DNA from: Candidatus Gastranaerophilales bacterium
Lineage (GTDB): Bacteria > Cyanobacteriota > Vampirovibrionia > Gastranaerophilales > Gastranaerophilaceae
Assembly: GCA_944323995.1 (NCBI GenBank)
Contig: CALUUN010000008.1
Coordinates: 1-58,771, forward strand
Direction: 5' to 3'
Length of the DNA: 58,771 nucleotides
Shown: in pieces, positions 1 to 8,282 of the stretch
Layout: each line of letters starts with the position of its first letter
Numbering within the stretch: position 1 is the stretch's first letter
Translations under genes and position numbers: made by a program
Notes under the pieces: model-generated
The model's input: only the letters and a program-made list of their open reading frames with translations
Told to the model about the DNA's origin: nothing
Databases searched by the model: none

Positions 1-61
1 CTTGCATGTATGAAGCACGCCGCCAGCGTTCGTCCTGAGCCAGGATCAAACTCTCCATTGT
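1..61 (-). rRNA. rrs: 16S ribosomal RNA, 5' end only
   Basis: The reverse complement carries the universal 16S start: AGAGTTTGATCCTGGCTCAG at 54 down to 35, then the conserved GAACGCTGGCGGCGTGC block. Counting from the E. coli numbering of this primer site puts the mature 5' end near position 61. Only about 60 bases of the gene lie in the window. The contig probably stops here because rRNA operons are repeated and break assemblies. Confidence 0.95.
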
Positions 62-425
62 CAGAAAGTTTATGTCCTTCGTTTGCATGCGGCTAGCATA
101 CAAACTGCTCGACTTCAATTAATCGCTTGCTTTCGCTTCGCGTGTTTTAGAATCATTTTTGTTGAATTAACAAGTATTGTTCTCGCGCTTGCATTTAGAT
201 ATAAAAATATCATTGCTTACGCGGGTTTTCAGCTATTCTGTTTTCAATGTTCGGTTAAAATTTATGCCGCCTTTTCTTAGGTAGTTCTCAGTTAAGTTTT
301 GCAGACTACAAGCTAAGTGCTTGGGGGCCAGCTAGAACAGGCAGATGTGCAAAATCATTTAATGCCTTTCTTCACACTCGGATCAGGTTTTACCTCATCC
401 CAAACCGCATTTACTCGCGGTAATT
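62..425 (-). other. rRNA operon leader
   Basis: This stretch lies between the mature 16S 5' end and the likely rRNA promoter, so it should be the transcribed 5' leader of about 360 nt. I see no convincing open reading frame and no clear boxA antitermination site. The pairing partner expected downstream of 16S for RNase III processing is outside the window. Confidence 0.6.
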
Positions 426-456
426 ATTATCTTATTACTTCAATTTTTTTTGTCAA
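426..456 (-). promoter_or_regulatory. Probable rRNA operon promoter
   Basis: On the minus strand a perfect TTGACA (456-451) is followed by TAAGAT (434-429) at a 16-bp spacing, or GATAAT (431-426) at 19 bp. It faces the 16S gene, which makes it the likely rRNA promoter. Which -10 box is used cannot be decided by eye. Confidence 0.5.
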
Positions 457-819
457 GCGTTTTTTTAAAATTTATTTTTAATTTCTTAAAACTTCTTAAC
501 GTTGCTATTTATTTTTAAAGTGCATCGTGCGCTGGGCACATAAATCATCATATTCCAAAGAATTTTAAAAATCAAGACATGTTTTTCATGTTTTTTTAAA
601 CTTTTTTCAACTTTTTGAAATTTTCAGACTATATCTGTATTACAGGCATTTACAAATGTTCATAATCAGCAATTCTGTCGTATTTTATGACGCTGATTAG
701 CTGAAAATGTTCCGGTTTAATACAGATACCAATATTAAAATATATTAAGATATTTGTTATTTCATGCCGCAGGATGTATATTATATATTATAGCAATTGA
801 ATAGAATGGGAGATTTGTT
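457..819. other. AT-rich intergenic region, no gene seen
   Basis: This gap separates the divergent rRNA promoter and the gene at 820. I see no credible coding sequence. It holds one inverted repeat, TAATCAGC (663-670) and GCTGATTA (692-699), that could fold as a stem with a 21-nt loop. Several TATATT-like boxes just before 780-790 probably include the promoter of the next gene. Confidence 0.4.
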
Positions 820-1218
820 ATGATTAGAACCTTAAAACATGCTGCATTATCTTTAGCCGTAGTTATGGCATGCTCGACAGCCGTTTATGCTGACGGAAAT
901 GCTTTTACGCCTTTAAATTTTGATGATGCAAGTTACAGCGGAAGCCAGACAACCACAATTTCACCTGCACAAACCACAAATCCGCAGGATATTGCAGGAA
1001 ATGACAAAATGCAAAACGCTATTTTGCAGCTTGACAATGCACAGGTTGACGTCAGAAACGAGTTATTAAATTATAAGGCTAAATATTCTGATGTTGATGC
1101 TCAATACAAATTAATCAAAGCTGAAAGAAAAGCGCTTGACCAGCAAATCAGAGCTATTGAAAAACGTATCAAACAAATTGATAAAGCTAAAGAAAAAATC
1201 AGAAAAAACATGTTATAG
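820..1218 (+). CDS. Small exported coiled-coil protein, unknown function
   Basis: The 132-aa product begins with a Sec-type signal peptide (positive MIRTLKH, hydrophobic core, likely cleavage after VYA near residue 24). A low-complexity stretch rich in N, Q, S and T follows. The C-terminal half (about residues 65-132) is a charged helix rich in K, E, Q and A with heptad-like spacing, ending in a lysine-rich tail, so a periplasmic coiled coil is likely. GGGAG lies 10 bases before the ATG. The gene is monocistronic, with its own hairpin terminator directly behind it. I recognise no named family. Confidence 0.75.
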   Translation: MIRTLKHAALSLAVVMACSTAVYADGNAFTPLNFDDASYSGSQTTTISPAQTTNPQDIAGNDKMQNAILQLDNAQVDVRNELLNYKAKYSDVDAQYKLIKAERKALDQQIRAIEKRIKQIDKAKEKIRKNML

Positions 1219-1220
1219 TA

Positions 1221-1247
1221 AAAAGCCGGTTTTAAAACCGGCTTTTT
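1221..1247 (+). terminator. Intrinsic terminator of the exported coiled-coil gene
   Basis: AAAAGCCGGTTTTAAAACCGGCTTTTT is a perfectly self-complementary hairpin followed by a T run. Nearly the same stem is used again at 1919-1943, and a related one at 48751-48779. Confidence 0.85.
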
Positions 1248-1286
1248 AATTCTGTTACATTTAAATTTAGCAAGCATTTGATTGTG

Positions 1287-1315
1287 TTGACAAATTCAAG
1301 TTTAAGAGTTATAAT
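1287..1315 (+). promoter_or_regulatory. Consensus sigma-70 promoter of the toxin-antitoxin operon
   Basis: TTGACA (1287-1292) and TATAAT (1310-1315) are both perfect hexamers with a 17-bp spacer. Transcription should begin near 1321-1323, only a few bases before the ATG at 1326, so the toxin message would be almost leaderless. The promoter also rules out the longer TTG-started reading frame at 1278, which would overlap it. Confidence 0.8.
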
Positions 1316-1325
1316 TATAGATATA

Positions 1326-1625
1326 ATGAAGTTCAAAATAGAAAAACTCAAACAAGCCGAAAAGGAAATTGCAGACTTAGCCAGCCATCAAAAAGTTGCT
1401 CTTGAATCAGATTTCGACATAATAGAACAACAAGGCATTGAGTTTGTAAAAAGACGCCACTTAAGAAACGGATTGTTTGAAATTAAAACAAACGATATTC
1501 GGTCACTGTTCAAATACAAAGAAGAAAGCATAATCTTAATAGGACTTGTATATGAAAAAAGAACCAATAAAGCCCCGGAATATTACATCAAACTGGCCCA
1601 AAAACGCCTAAAGGAGGAACAATGA
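1326..1625 (+). CDS. RelE/ParE-superfamily toxin, phage Gp49-like
   Basis: The 99-aa protein has the size and layout of the Gp49-like (DUF891, HigB-related) toxins, which are ribosome-dependent mRNA interferases. Visible family features are HLRNGLFEIK followed by a beta segment (ESIILIGLVYEKRT) and the basic C-terminal helix YYIKLAQKRLKEE. The start at 1326 is chosen because the promoter occupies 1287-1315. The stop overlaps the next ATG in an ATGA arrangement, so toxin precedes antitoxin as in HigBA-type loci. Family placement rests on pattern only. Confidence 0.75.
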   Translation: MKFKIEKLKQAEKEIADLASHQKVALESDFDIIEQQGIEFVKRRHLRNGLFEIKTNDIRSLFKYKEESIILIGLVYEKRTNKAPEYYIKLAQKRLKEEQ

Positions 1626-1909
1626 AGTACATTTATGTTAAAGACAATGACGGATTTGTCGTAAAAAAATTACAATCTGACTTGTTGCCTGATGAACAGA
1701 TTATAACGGAAGAAGAATACAAAGAACTTTCGGGTGAAAATTATTATCAGAAAAAATTCGGTCATGGCGGAAAACGCAAAGGTGCCGGAAGGAAACCCGC
1801 AAACGGTCTTGTGTTGAAGTTCCAAATTCGAGTATCTGAAAAAGAAAAAGAATTTTTAAAATTTGCCAGAGAGCACCACATTGATTATGACAGTTTAATG
1901 GAAGGATAA
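1622..1909 (+). CDS. Probable antitoxin with AT-hook-like motif
   Basis: This 95-aa protein starts inside the toxin stop codon and has a strong ribosome site (AAGGAGG, 1611-1617). A basic GGKRKGAGRKP motif (about residues 50-60) resembles an AT-hook. It is followed by LKFQIRVSEKEKEFLKFA, which looks like the strand and first helix of a ribbon-helix-helix DNA-binding domain. Position as second gene in a two-gene operon behind a RelE-like toxin suggests it neutralises the toxin and represses the operon. No direct family match was recognised. Confidence 0.6.
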   Translation: MKYIYVKDNDGFVVKKLQSDLLPDEQIITEEEYKELSGENYYQKKFGHGGKRKGAGRKPANGLVLKFQIRVSEKEKEFLKFAREHHIDYDSLMEG

Positions 1910-1918
1910 TAACAAAAC

Positions 1919-1943
1919 AAAGCCGGTTTTAAAACCGGCTTTG
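1919..1943. terminator. Bidirectional terminator between convergent genes
   Basis: AAAGCCGGTTTTAAAACCGGCTTT is a perfect hairpin flanked by A and T runs. It can stop the toxin-antitoxin operon on the plus strand and the small gene ending at 1948 on the minus strand. Confidence 0.8.
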
Positions 1944-1947
1944 TTGT

Positions 1948-2370
1948 TTATGCTTCTTTAGCGTGCTGACTTTGTTTAAATCTGTTGTAAACATCCAGAT
2001 ATAATTTATTTTTATGGTCACCTTCCGGAGTTTCATTAAATTCTTTTACTTTTTCATCTTTTATATCCGGATACAGTTTAGAAACCATATATTCATAAGA
2101 TTTTGCACCGCCGTCACCGATTGCAGGTTTTGAAGCCCTGACTATATTAACTCCGTATTTTGCAATAACAGCTTCGTATTCTTTTGCTTTTTTGTCATCG
2201 ATATTGACCAGAATACCTTCTTTAGTTTGCTCCATGTCTTTAATATCTGCAAATTTTGTCGTTTCCTGACCTATTTGGCGCATGACTTGGTGCGACTGCG
2301 GCCCGAATTTTTTCAATTCCGAATACGGAATTAAAAATGTACCTGAAAAACTAACCGGATTTACGTTCAT
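1948..2370 (-). CDS. Unknown protein with N-terminal SFSG motif
   Basis: The start at 2370 is preferred over one further upstream because AAAGGGGAAAA precedes it and the upstream extension runs through a tandem repeat. The 140-aa product begins MNVNPVSFSGTF and then looks like a soluble alpha/beta protein with no signal peptide or membrane segment. A similar SF-x-G motif occurs near the N-terminus of the 783-aa protein at 4975 (SFKG, SFTG). I do not recognise a family. Confidence 0.65.
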   Translation of the reverse strand: MNVNPVSFSGTFLIPYSELKKFGPQSHQVMRQIGQETTKFADIKDMEQTKEGILVNIDDKKAKEYEAVIAKYGVNIVRASKPAIGDGGAKSYEYMVSKLYPDIKDEKVKEFNETPEGDHKNKLYLDVYNRFKQSQHAKEA

Positions 2371-2458
2371 AATTTTCCCCTTTCTTTGTTTTACTGACGT
2401 TTGGTTATACTTAAATAAAAACTTTGGAAGAAAATTTATTGCTACAGGCGCACTTCGA

Positions 2459-2478
2459 CCATACCATACCATACCATA
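2459..2478. repeat. Short tandem repeat (CCATA)x4
   Basis: Four perfect copies of CCATA lie about 90 bases upstream of the gene starting at 2370. A TTATAA-like box (TGTTATAATG on the minus strand) sits just beyond it, so copy number could change the promoter-to-gene distance. Confidence 0.8.
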
Positions 2479-2582
2479 CAGGCATTATAACAGGGTTGCA
2501 GCCCTTTTTAAACTCATCTTTACATTTCGTTACATTTGATGCATAAATCAATAATTTCGCCTAAAAACTTTTATCGGTACAT

Positions 2583-2908
2583 GGTACTTTCTTGTACCGA
2601 CAAGAAAGTACCCAAAGAAACTCTAGACCGGAGAACTACACTCGCTAAGGTCGAATATTTGTTTAAGCCGCGCCGTGATTATAGGCGCGGTAAGAGATTT
2701 TAGCGAATACCCCGCCCCTTGAATTTCTAACACTCGCAAAGCTCGTGTTGAAATTCTTCCCCCGCCCTCAAGGGGTGGGGGAGAGCTAAAACGGCACGGC
2801 GTGCGCCCGTTAGGGCTTGAGCAATCCATAGGATTGCAAATAAATAGCGTGTTTTTCTTTCTCGGTTCACTCTTTCTTTTTGCATCGCTACAAAAAGAAA
2901 GAGTGAAC
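2583..2908. repeat. Hairpin-rich intergenic element
   Basis: The element is bounded by two perfect hairpins: a 12-bp stem GGTACTTTCTTG (2583-2594) with its complement at 2601-2612, and an 18-bp stem starting GTTCACTC (2865-2882) with its complement at 2891-2908. Between them are CCGCGCC/GGCGCGG, AATTTC/GAAATT and GCAATCC/GGATTGC inverted repeats, and a copy of the CCCTTGAGGG motif found in the dispersed repeats near 11 and 40 kb. Reading frames here have no coding character. It resembles a non-autonomous, MITE-like element or a nested group of palindromic repeats. Confidence 0.65.
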
Positions 2909-2947
2909 AAAAGATACCTATAATAGTTTTTATGTAAAAAAATTATT

Positions 2948-4936
2948 TCATTCGTCAATGTAAATTCTCAGGTAATTCCAGTAGCTTCTGAAAACCTTTT
3001 TAACATAATTTTTGGTTTCAGTATACGGAATTTGTTCTACAAATTCATCGGTATCGCCGTAGCTGAGATTTTTCTTCCAGCGGCCGATTGAACCTATTCC
3101 GCCGTTGTATGCCGCAATGGCCGAAATATCAAGGTTATTGAGCATGCTTCTTAATTGCGCGTAGTAAGAATTTCCGATTTTAATATTCAACTCGGGTTTG
3201 AACAAATCATCATCAGACATCAAGCCGTAACCGTAGTGAGCACTGATTTCTTTTGCGGTTGCAGGCATCAATTGCATTAAACCTCTTGCACCGACGGAAC
3301 TTTTTGCCTCCGGATTAAAATAGCTTTCCTCTCTGACTAAAGCAAGCATTAAAGGTGCATCGTTCCCCGTTAAATCAGCATATTTCCGAATTTCATCATA
3401 GTAATCTATCGGATACACAAGCCGCCAGCGCAAATCCGTCCGCTCGGGTTTCGGCGTGATTTTTTCCATTGCGTCACGCGCAATCAACATGGAATGTGAA
3501 TAGTCGCCTTTCTGATAATATATCCAGCTTTTTATAAAATCATCGTCCGTAATTTCCAGCAAAATGTCATAATCCTTTAATTCTGCAAGTTTGAAAATCA
3601 CGTCGTTTTTGGAAATATTTTTGTACGGATATTCAACCGGCTGTTCTTTTATATAAGCATTCAAAATCGCTGAATTTATATGCTTCATGGCAAGATAAGC
3701 GCGGTATGCGTAATAAGTATCCGGATAATTCGCTATGGTGCTTTTAAAATAGCTCATATATTCATCATATTCGGAATTTTTTTCGGCAACTTTTCCGAGC
3801 CAGAACATTACCATAGGCGCAGATGCAGAATCCTTAAATTTATTCAGAAAGTCTTTTCCGATTTTGTCCGCACTCTCATAATCACGCGCAAGAATTCTGT
3901 CAAAAAATAAATTTGATAATGCAAGAGGCGCATACTGACCGGACGAATAATTCAAATAAAGCTGTTTGTAACAGCCTGCTTGATATGCCAAAGGCGCGGC
4001 CTCACACTTTAATGACCATACATAATCTTTTCCCTTCGGTTTTGAAATATTGAAAAGAAAATCTATATCGTCTTTTTTGGAATTTGACATGCTTAAATAT
4101 ATATCAACAACATCACGTATATCTTTTTCGTCAGCGTACTGTGCAAAATTCTGCAAACCGTATTGGACAAGATACTTTGCTCGCGAATAATTTTTCAGGG
4201 CATATGAATTTTTCACATCAAGCACCCAGCTGTCGCTCAAAGACGCGTTTGCAAGAAGTTCTCTGGCATGCCCGTAATCTTTGAACAGGTAATAGGTATT
4301 TGCCATCAGTAAATAATCATCTTTTGAAATTTCTTTATCCAGTAAAAGCCAATTTGAAACCGCATTGAGTGCAAGTCTGCCTTGCGGCGCTTTTTCAAGA
4401 TAATGTCTGAATGCCATTTCTATATCGTCTTTCACAGACATAGGAAAGATTTTTTTGTTTTTGTATTTTTCAAACAGTATTAAACCCAGATAATACTCTG
4501 ATGCAATCGCATAATCCGTATCGGGATAGTTTTTTATAATCTGTTCAAAATATTTTTTTGCCTGCTCGGGTTCGTCCTGCAAAAGAAGCTGTGCTGCCGA
4601 ATATCTTGCGCGCAGACTTAATTTATTTTTGGTGTAATTGTTAAACAGCAATCTGTATTGCTTCATCTCGGATTTTTTGTCGTTAAGTTCGCGCGCACAC
4701 AAAGCCTGATGATATATTGCATAGGGTTTTAATTTTGAAAGAAAACTCACGCGCGAAAACAAATAATAAGAATTTTGATAGTCGCCTTTTGCATAATCCT
4801 GCATGGCATGCGAATATATCCGCATTGTCTTGCTTACCGGCTGGTACAACAGTGCGAACCCGAACCCCGCCAGAAAACATACCCCTATAATTATTGATGC
4901 GATTATAATCTTATATTTGTTACTCATCCCTTGCAT
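2948..4936 (-). CDS. slt: Soluble lytic murein transglycosylase (Slt70-like)
   Basis: This 662-aa periplasmic enzyme should cleave the MurNAc-GlcNAc bond of peptidoglycan to give anhydro ends. An N-terminal hydrophobic segment (IIIASIIIGVCFLAGFGFALL) anchors or exports it. A long TPR-like helical superhelix follows (about residues 40-500). The C-terminal SLT domain has the catalytic glutamate in VREESYF (around residue 533), then GARGLMQLMPATA and AAYNGG. Length and domain order match the Slt70 family. ATG codons at 4936 and 4927 are both possible, and neither has a clear ribosome site. Confidence 0.9.
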   Translation of the reverse strand: MQGMSNKYKIIIASIIIGVCFLAGFGFALLYQPVSKTMRIYSHAMQDYAKGDYQNSYYLFSRVSFLSKLKPYAIYHQALCARELNDKKSEMKQYRLLFNNYTKNKLSLRARYSAAQLLLQDEPEQAKKYFEQIIKNYPDTDYAIASEYYLGLILFEKYKNKKIFPMSVKDDIEMAFRHYLEKAPQGRLALNAVSNWLLLDKEISKDDYLLMANTYYLFKDYGHARELLANASLSDSWVLDVKNSYALKNYSRAKYLVQYGLQNFAQYADEKDIRDVVDIYLSMSNSKKDDIDFLFNISKPKGKDYVWSLKCEAAPLAYQAGCYKQLYLNYSSGQYAPLALSNLFFDRILARDYESADKIGKDFLNKFKDSASAPMVMFWLGKVAEKNSEYDEYMSYFKSTIANYPDTYYAYRAYLAMKHINSAILNAYIKEQPVEYPYKNISKNDVIFKLAELKDYDILLEITDDDFIKSWIYYQKGDYSHSMLIARDAMEKITPKPERTDLRWRLVYPIDYYDEIRKYADLTGNDAPLMLALVREESYFNPEAKSSVGARGLMQLMPATAKEISAHYGYGLMSDDDLFKPELNIKIGNSYYAQLRSMLNNLDISAIAAYNGGIGSIGRWKKNLSYGDTDEFVEQIPYTETKNYVKKVFRSYWNYLRIYIDE

Positions 4937-4974
4937 TACAATAACAGTCTAACAAAAATACAAAAGTTTGTAAA

Positions 4975-7326
4975 TTATCCTTTAATCATTTTGTCAAAAA
5001 CAGGGCGGCTGTTGGTGAAATTAACCGGATAATCATGTTTTATAACCGGCTTTTCTTCCTTTTTATTAACATGGTAAGACTCGATTGAACGTTTTCCTGT
5101 CAGTCTTCTCATAAAGTTGTAGTAACCTTTCAAGAATCCTGTTGCCTGATTTTGTTCGGCTTCAATTGCCTCAAGTTCATCTCTTGTGTGAGAAAGAACA
5201 GGCATGCCGACCGATTTTCTTGTTAAGATTTCGCCCAGTGTGGTATCAACAAGAGTTACCCAGCTCATACCTGCAAGAGATCCGTTATACTGGCTTCTGA
5301 AAGTAGAATTAAACAAATCAATCAACAGTGTCTGGTAGAACAGTCTTGAACCTTCCTGAACAAAACGTTCTTTAAACTTGGTTTCGGCACCTTCTTTATC
5401 GTTACCGTTTGACTTAAGCATTACCATGTTGTAGTTATCAGTCATCAAGAACCATATAGTTGCGGCGGATGCGGCAGTTTTTGCAAGATTGGAAAGCTCT
5501 GCGTTTGAAAGATTTGACATTGTTGTTACGTTGAAGGCTTTTAAAATATTGTCGTTTACGTAAGATTGGAATTTTTTCGGAGTCATGCCTTTTTTCATGG
5601 CCTCTTTACCGATATTTTCAATAGTTTTGGCCAGAACTTCAACATCTTTTTTCGCAAGCTCTTTTGACAATTGTTCGGCTGTTTTTGCAGCCGGATGCGG
5701 TTTTTTCGCAAACATTTTCACAGCTTTGTTTACAAGTCTGTAAGGTAGTGTAACCGTATTAAATGCGAATTTAAACGGAGCTATTACAAAGTTTACAGCA
5801 GGTTTTACATATTTTTTGTTTTTGGAGCCGAGGTGGATTATGCCGTTGGAATCGGTAATACCGGCCGCAATATTTTGATATTTAACCGCAAGGTCTTTGT
5901 ATCCGTTTTGGTTAAGCACATTTATAATTTTGTCGAACTTCTCTTTTGAAATAGTATGGTCAGGAATTACGGTTAATTTTTTGTACAAATTTTGGAACGG
6001 TTCCTGAACAATTTTGAACATTTTTTCAACGGCCGGTGAAAGTTTTCTCAAACCTTTTATGCCAAATCCTGCAGCAATTACTATCGCGGAACCCTTCATC
6101 AGTGTATCAAATGAAAGAAGCGGTTTTTGCTGGGTTTTATCCTGTTTTTTCTCAAATTCTGGATTTGCTTTAAATGATGTATCGGGTTTAATTTCTTTTT
6201 CCGGTGCATCGTTTTTCTCATTTTCGGCACGAGCTTCTTCGGGAGTAAGGCGTTTGATATGTTTTCCGTTTGCGATACGTGAAAATGCTTCGGTAAACAG
6301 TACCGTTGCGCCGGTCATAAGCATGATTCCGAGTTTTGAATTGTTAATATATTTATTTAAGGCACCCAGAGTAACCAGAGTCAGGTAACCGCTGGTGAGA
6401 ATTCTTGTTGTTTCCTGATTAAACCTTATTTTCTTTTCCTTTTCGGCTTTTTTCGGATCATCATCCATCATTCTTGAAAGGTTATATGCGTCATTTGCAA
6501 GGAATATGGCAGGCGGCAGGCCTGACACAAGTCTGTTCAGCGCTCTTTCATGTTTTGTATCGTAAGCGCCGTATTTTTCTTTGTCAAACATTTTGACCGA
6601 ACGCTGGAACATTTCGGAGGAAACTTCTGCCTCGGTTAATTTACCTTCCGCGAGTTTTTTGGTCAGGTTGTTTTTGGTCTCCACAAGCCCCTGCAAAGCG
6701 TTCATCTTAGCATCAATTTTGGAACGCTGTCTGATGTTTTTGAAAAACGGTTTTGCGAGAAGATTTTCAGACCATTTTTTCAACGGGTGGAATTTACCGA
6801 GAAGTTCAACGGAACCGTTAAGCAAATCACCCGGCAGAACTGTAAACGGATATTTTAAACCGTCCCAAATCAATTGAGGAATGGTCTTTTTGTATATTGT
6901 TGCTTCGTCGCCCTCAACTTTGAGCATTTTTTGAGCCAGTTTGGAATCTTTCAAATGGTCAAACAAATCACTGCCGATATTTTCAATATATTTGTTCGTA
7001 AATTCTTTGAATTCCGAAACTTTAAATTTGGCGGCCTGTTTGTAAGAAGGTGCAAATCTTAAAGCCGCGCCGATAACACCGAGCGCACCCAGCAAAACTA
7101 TTGTCGGATTAACCGGTTTACGTTTTTTGGCAGGTTCTTGATTTTCACCCGTAAAAGAAAGACCTTTAAAAGATAAATCGGCTGAATTATATTTTAAAGG
7201 TCTCTCATAATATCTGTTGTTTATTTGTGTCATGGGATAGGAACTCAACTGGAGCGATTTCTCTGACACCATGCCCGGCAGATGTCGTTTGTTGCCGCTA
7301 TAAAATTGAGTTTTGTCTACTTTCAT
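4975..7326 (-). CDS. Large lineage-specific protein with hydrophobic segments
   Basis: The 783-aa product has a strong ribosome site (GGTGGAGGACG) before its ATG. It starts with a polar N-terminus containing SFKGLSFTG (about residues 51-60). Hydrophobic segments follow near residues 75-92 (PTIVLLGALGVIGAALRF), about 320-355 and about 410-425, separated by lysine-rich helical stretches. There is no Sec signal peptide and I recognise no catalytic motif or family. It is monocistronic, between slt and the phosphorylase gene. A membrane-associated or secreted effector-like protein is possible, but that is inference only. Confidence 0.75.
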   Translation of the reverse strand: MKVDKTQFYSGNKRHLPGMVSEKSLQLSSYPMTQINNRYYERPLKYNSADLSFKGLSFTGENQEPAKKRKPVNPTIVLLGALGVIGAALRFAPSYKQAAKFKVSEFKEFTNKYIENIGSDLFDHLKDSKLAQKMLKVEGDEATIYKKTIPQLIWDGLKYPFTVLPGDLLNGSVELLGKFHPLKKWSENLLAKPFFKNIRQRSKIDAKMNALQGLVETKNNLTKKLAEGKLTEAEVSSEMFQRSVKMFDKEKYGAYDTKHERALNRLVSGLPPAIFLANDAYNLSRMMDDDPKKAEKEKKIRFNQETTRILTSGYLTLVTLGALNKYINNSKLGIMLMTGATVLFTEAFSRIANGKHIKRLTPEEARAENEKNDAPEKEIKPDTSFKANPEFEKKQDKTQQKPLLSFDTLMKGSAIVIAAGFGIKGLRKLSPAVEKMFKIVQEPFQNLYKKLTVIPDHTISKEKFDKIINVLNQNGYKDLAVKYQNIAAGITDSNGIIHLGSKNKKYVKPAVNFVIAPFKFAFNTVTLPYRLVNKAVKMFAKKPHPAAKTAEQLSKELAKKDVEVLAKTIENIGKEAMKKGMTPKKFQSYVNDNILKAFNVTTMSNLSNAELSNLAKTAASAATIWFLMTDNYNMVMLKSNGNDKEGAETKFKERFVQEGSRLFYQTLLIDLFNSTFRSQYNGSLAGMSWVTLVDTTLGEILTRKSVGMPVLSHTRDELEAIEAEQNQATGFLKGYYNFMRRLTGKRSIESYHVNKKEEKPVIKHDYPVNFTNSRPVFDKMIKG

Positions 7327-7416
7327 CGTCCTCCACCCATTAAAATTATTCTCACTCTATTAAAACCAAAAAGCAAGAATTTTTGTCAGTATTTTAACTT
7401 TTTTTTACAATTAAAT

Positions 7417-8217
7417 TTATAACATTTTTAAAATTTCAAGCACGAGTGCTTTAAAGCGTGATTTAGCCTTGTCAGTGGTTTCAATAACCTCGGAATGCGA
7501 CAGTTTAACATCACTGACACCGCTTGCGGCATTTGATATGCAGCTGATACCTAGAACCTTCATACCGCAATAATTTGCAACAATAGCTTCTGGAACGGTA
7601 GACATGCCGACCGCATCAGCACCGAGAATTCTTGCCATGCGGGTCTCCGCGGGAGTTTCGTAACTCGGGCCGGAAGAAGCAAAATAAACACCTTTTTGAA
7701 TATCTATGCATAATTTTTCGGCGCATTTTTCAGCAATTTTTATTAAATCTTTTTTATAAACTTCGCTCATATCGGGGAAACGTTCGCCGAGAGAATCGTC
7801 GTTTGCGCCTATGAGCGGATTTGTACCCATAAAATTAATATGATCGGTTATTATCATCAAATCCGAGGGTCTGAAACTTTCGTTTACCGCGCCTGCGGCA
7901 TTGGTCAGGATAAGTGTTTTCACGCCGAGTTTTTTCATAACTTTAACCGGATATGTAATCTCACTCATGGAATGACCTTCATAAAAATGGTTTCGCCCCT
8001 GCATCATGACAACTTTTTTGCCTTCAATTTCGGCAAATACAAGTCTGCCTTTATGGCCTTTTACGGTAGATTTTATAAAATTCGGGATTTCGGTATAGCA
8101 AATTGCATAATCACAGTATTCGTCAGCAAATTCACCCAATCCGGAGCCGAGAATTATTCCGATTTCCGGCTCAAAATTTTCAGTTTTTTCATTAATAAAC
8201 GCAATAGTATTTTCCAT
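7417..8217 (-). CDS. punA: Purine nucleoside phosphorylase
   Basis: The enzyme splits inosine or guanosine with phosphate to free base and ribose-1-phosphate in purine salvage. The trimeric PNP-I signatures are visible: GIILGSGLGEF near the N-terminus, VKGHKGRLVFAEIEGKKV, MQGRNHFYEGH, LTNAAGAVNESF and SSGPSYETPAETRM with DAVGMSTVPE. The ATG at 8217 is preferred over 8244 because CAGGGGT precedes it. The 266-aa length fits the family. It lies downstream of rpoZ, with a terminator hairpin between them. Confidence 0.92.
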   Translation of the reverse strand: MENTIAFINEKTENFEPEIGIILGSGLGEFADEYCDYAICYTEIPNFIKSTVKGHKGRLVFAEIEGKKVVMMQGRNHFYEGHSMSEITYPVKVMKKLGVKTLILTNAAGAVNESFRPSDLMIITDHINFMGTNPLIGANDDSLGERFPDMSEVYKKDLIKIAEKCAEKLCIDIQKGVYFASSGPSYETPAETRMARILGADAVGMSTVPEAIVANYCGMKVLGISCISNAASGVSDVKLSHSEVIETTDKAKSRFKALVLEILKML

Positions 8218-8234
8218 AACATACCCCTGAACAC

Positions 8235-8275
8235 AAAAAAACACAAAACGGTATCAAAACCATTTTGTGTTTTTT
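8235..8275 (-). terminator. Terminator downstream of rpoZ
   Basis: On the minus strand AACACAAAATGG pairs with CCGTTTTGTGTT around an 8-base loop and is followed by a run of seven T. It separates rpoZ from the phosphorylase gene. Confidence 0.8.
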
Positions 8276-8282
8276 AAACTTA

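Noticed and set aside
83-280. 65-aa plus-strand frame opposite the rRNA leader
   Set aside because: It lies in the transcribed rRNA leader on the other strand, has no ribosome site, and is C/F-rich like random AT-rich DNA.
1278-1325. Longer TTG-started form of the toxin
   Set aside because: The extension overlaps a perfect consensus promoter and lacks a ribosome site, so the ATG at 1326 is favoured.
2623-2958. 111-aa minus-strand frame in the hairpin element
   Set aside because: It is translated inverted repeat DNA with no ribosome site and low-complexity composition.
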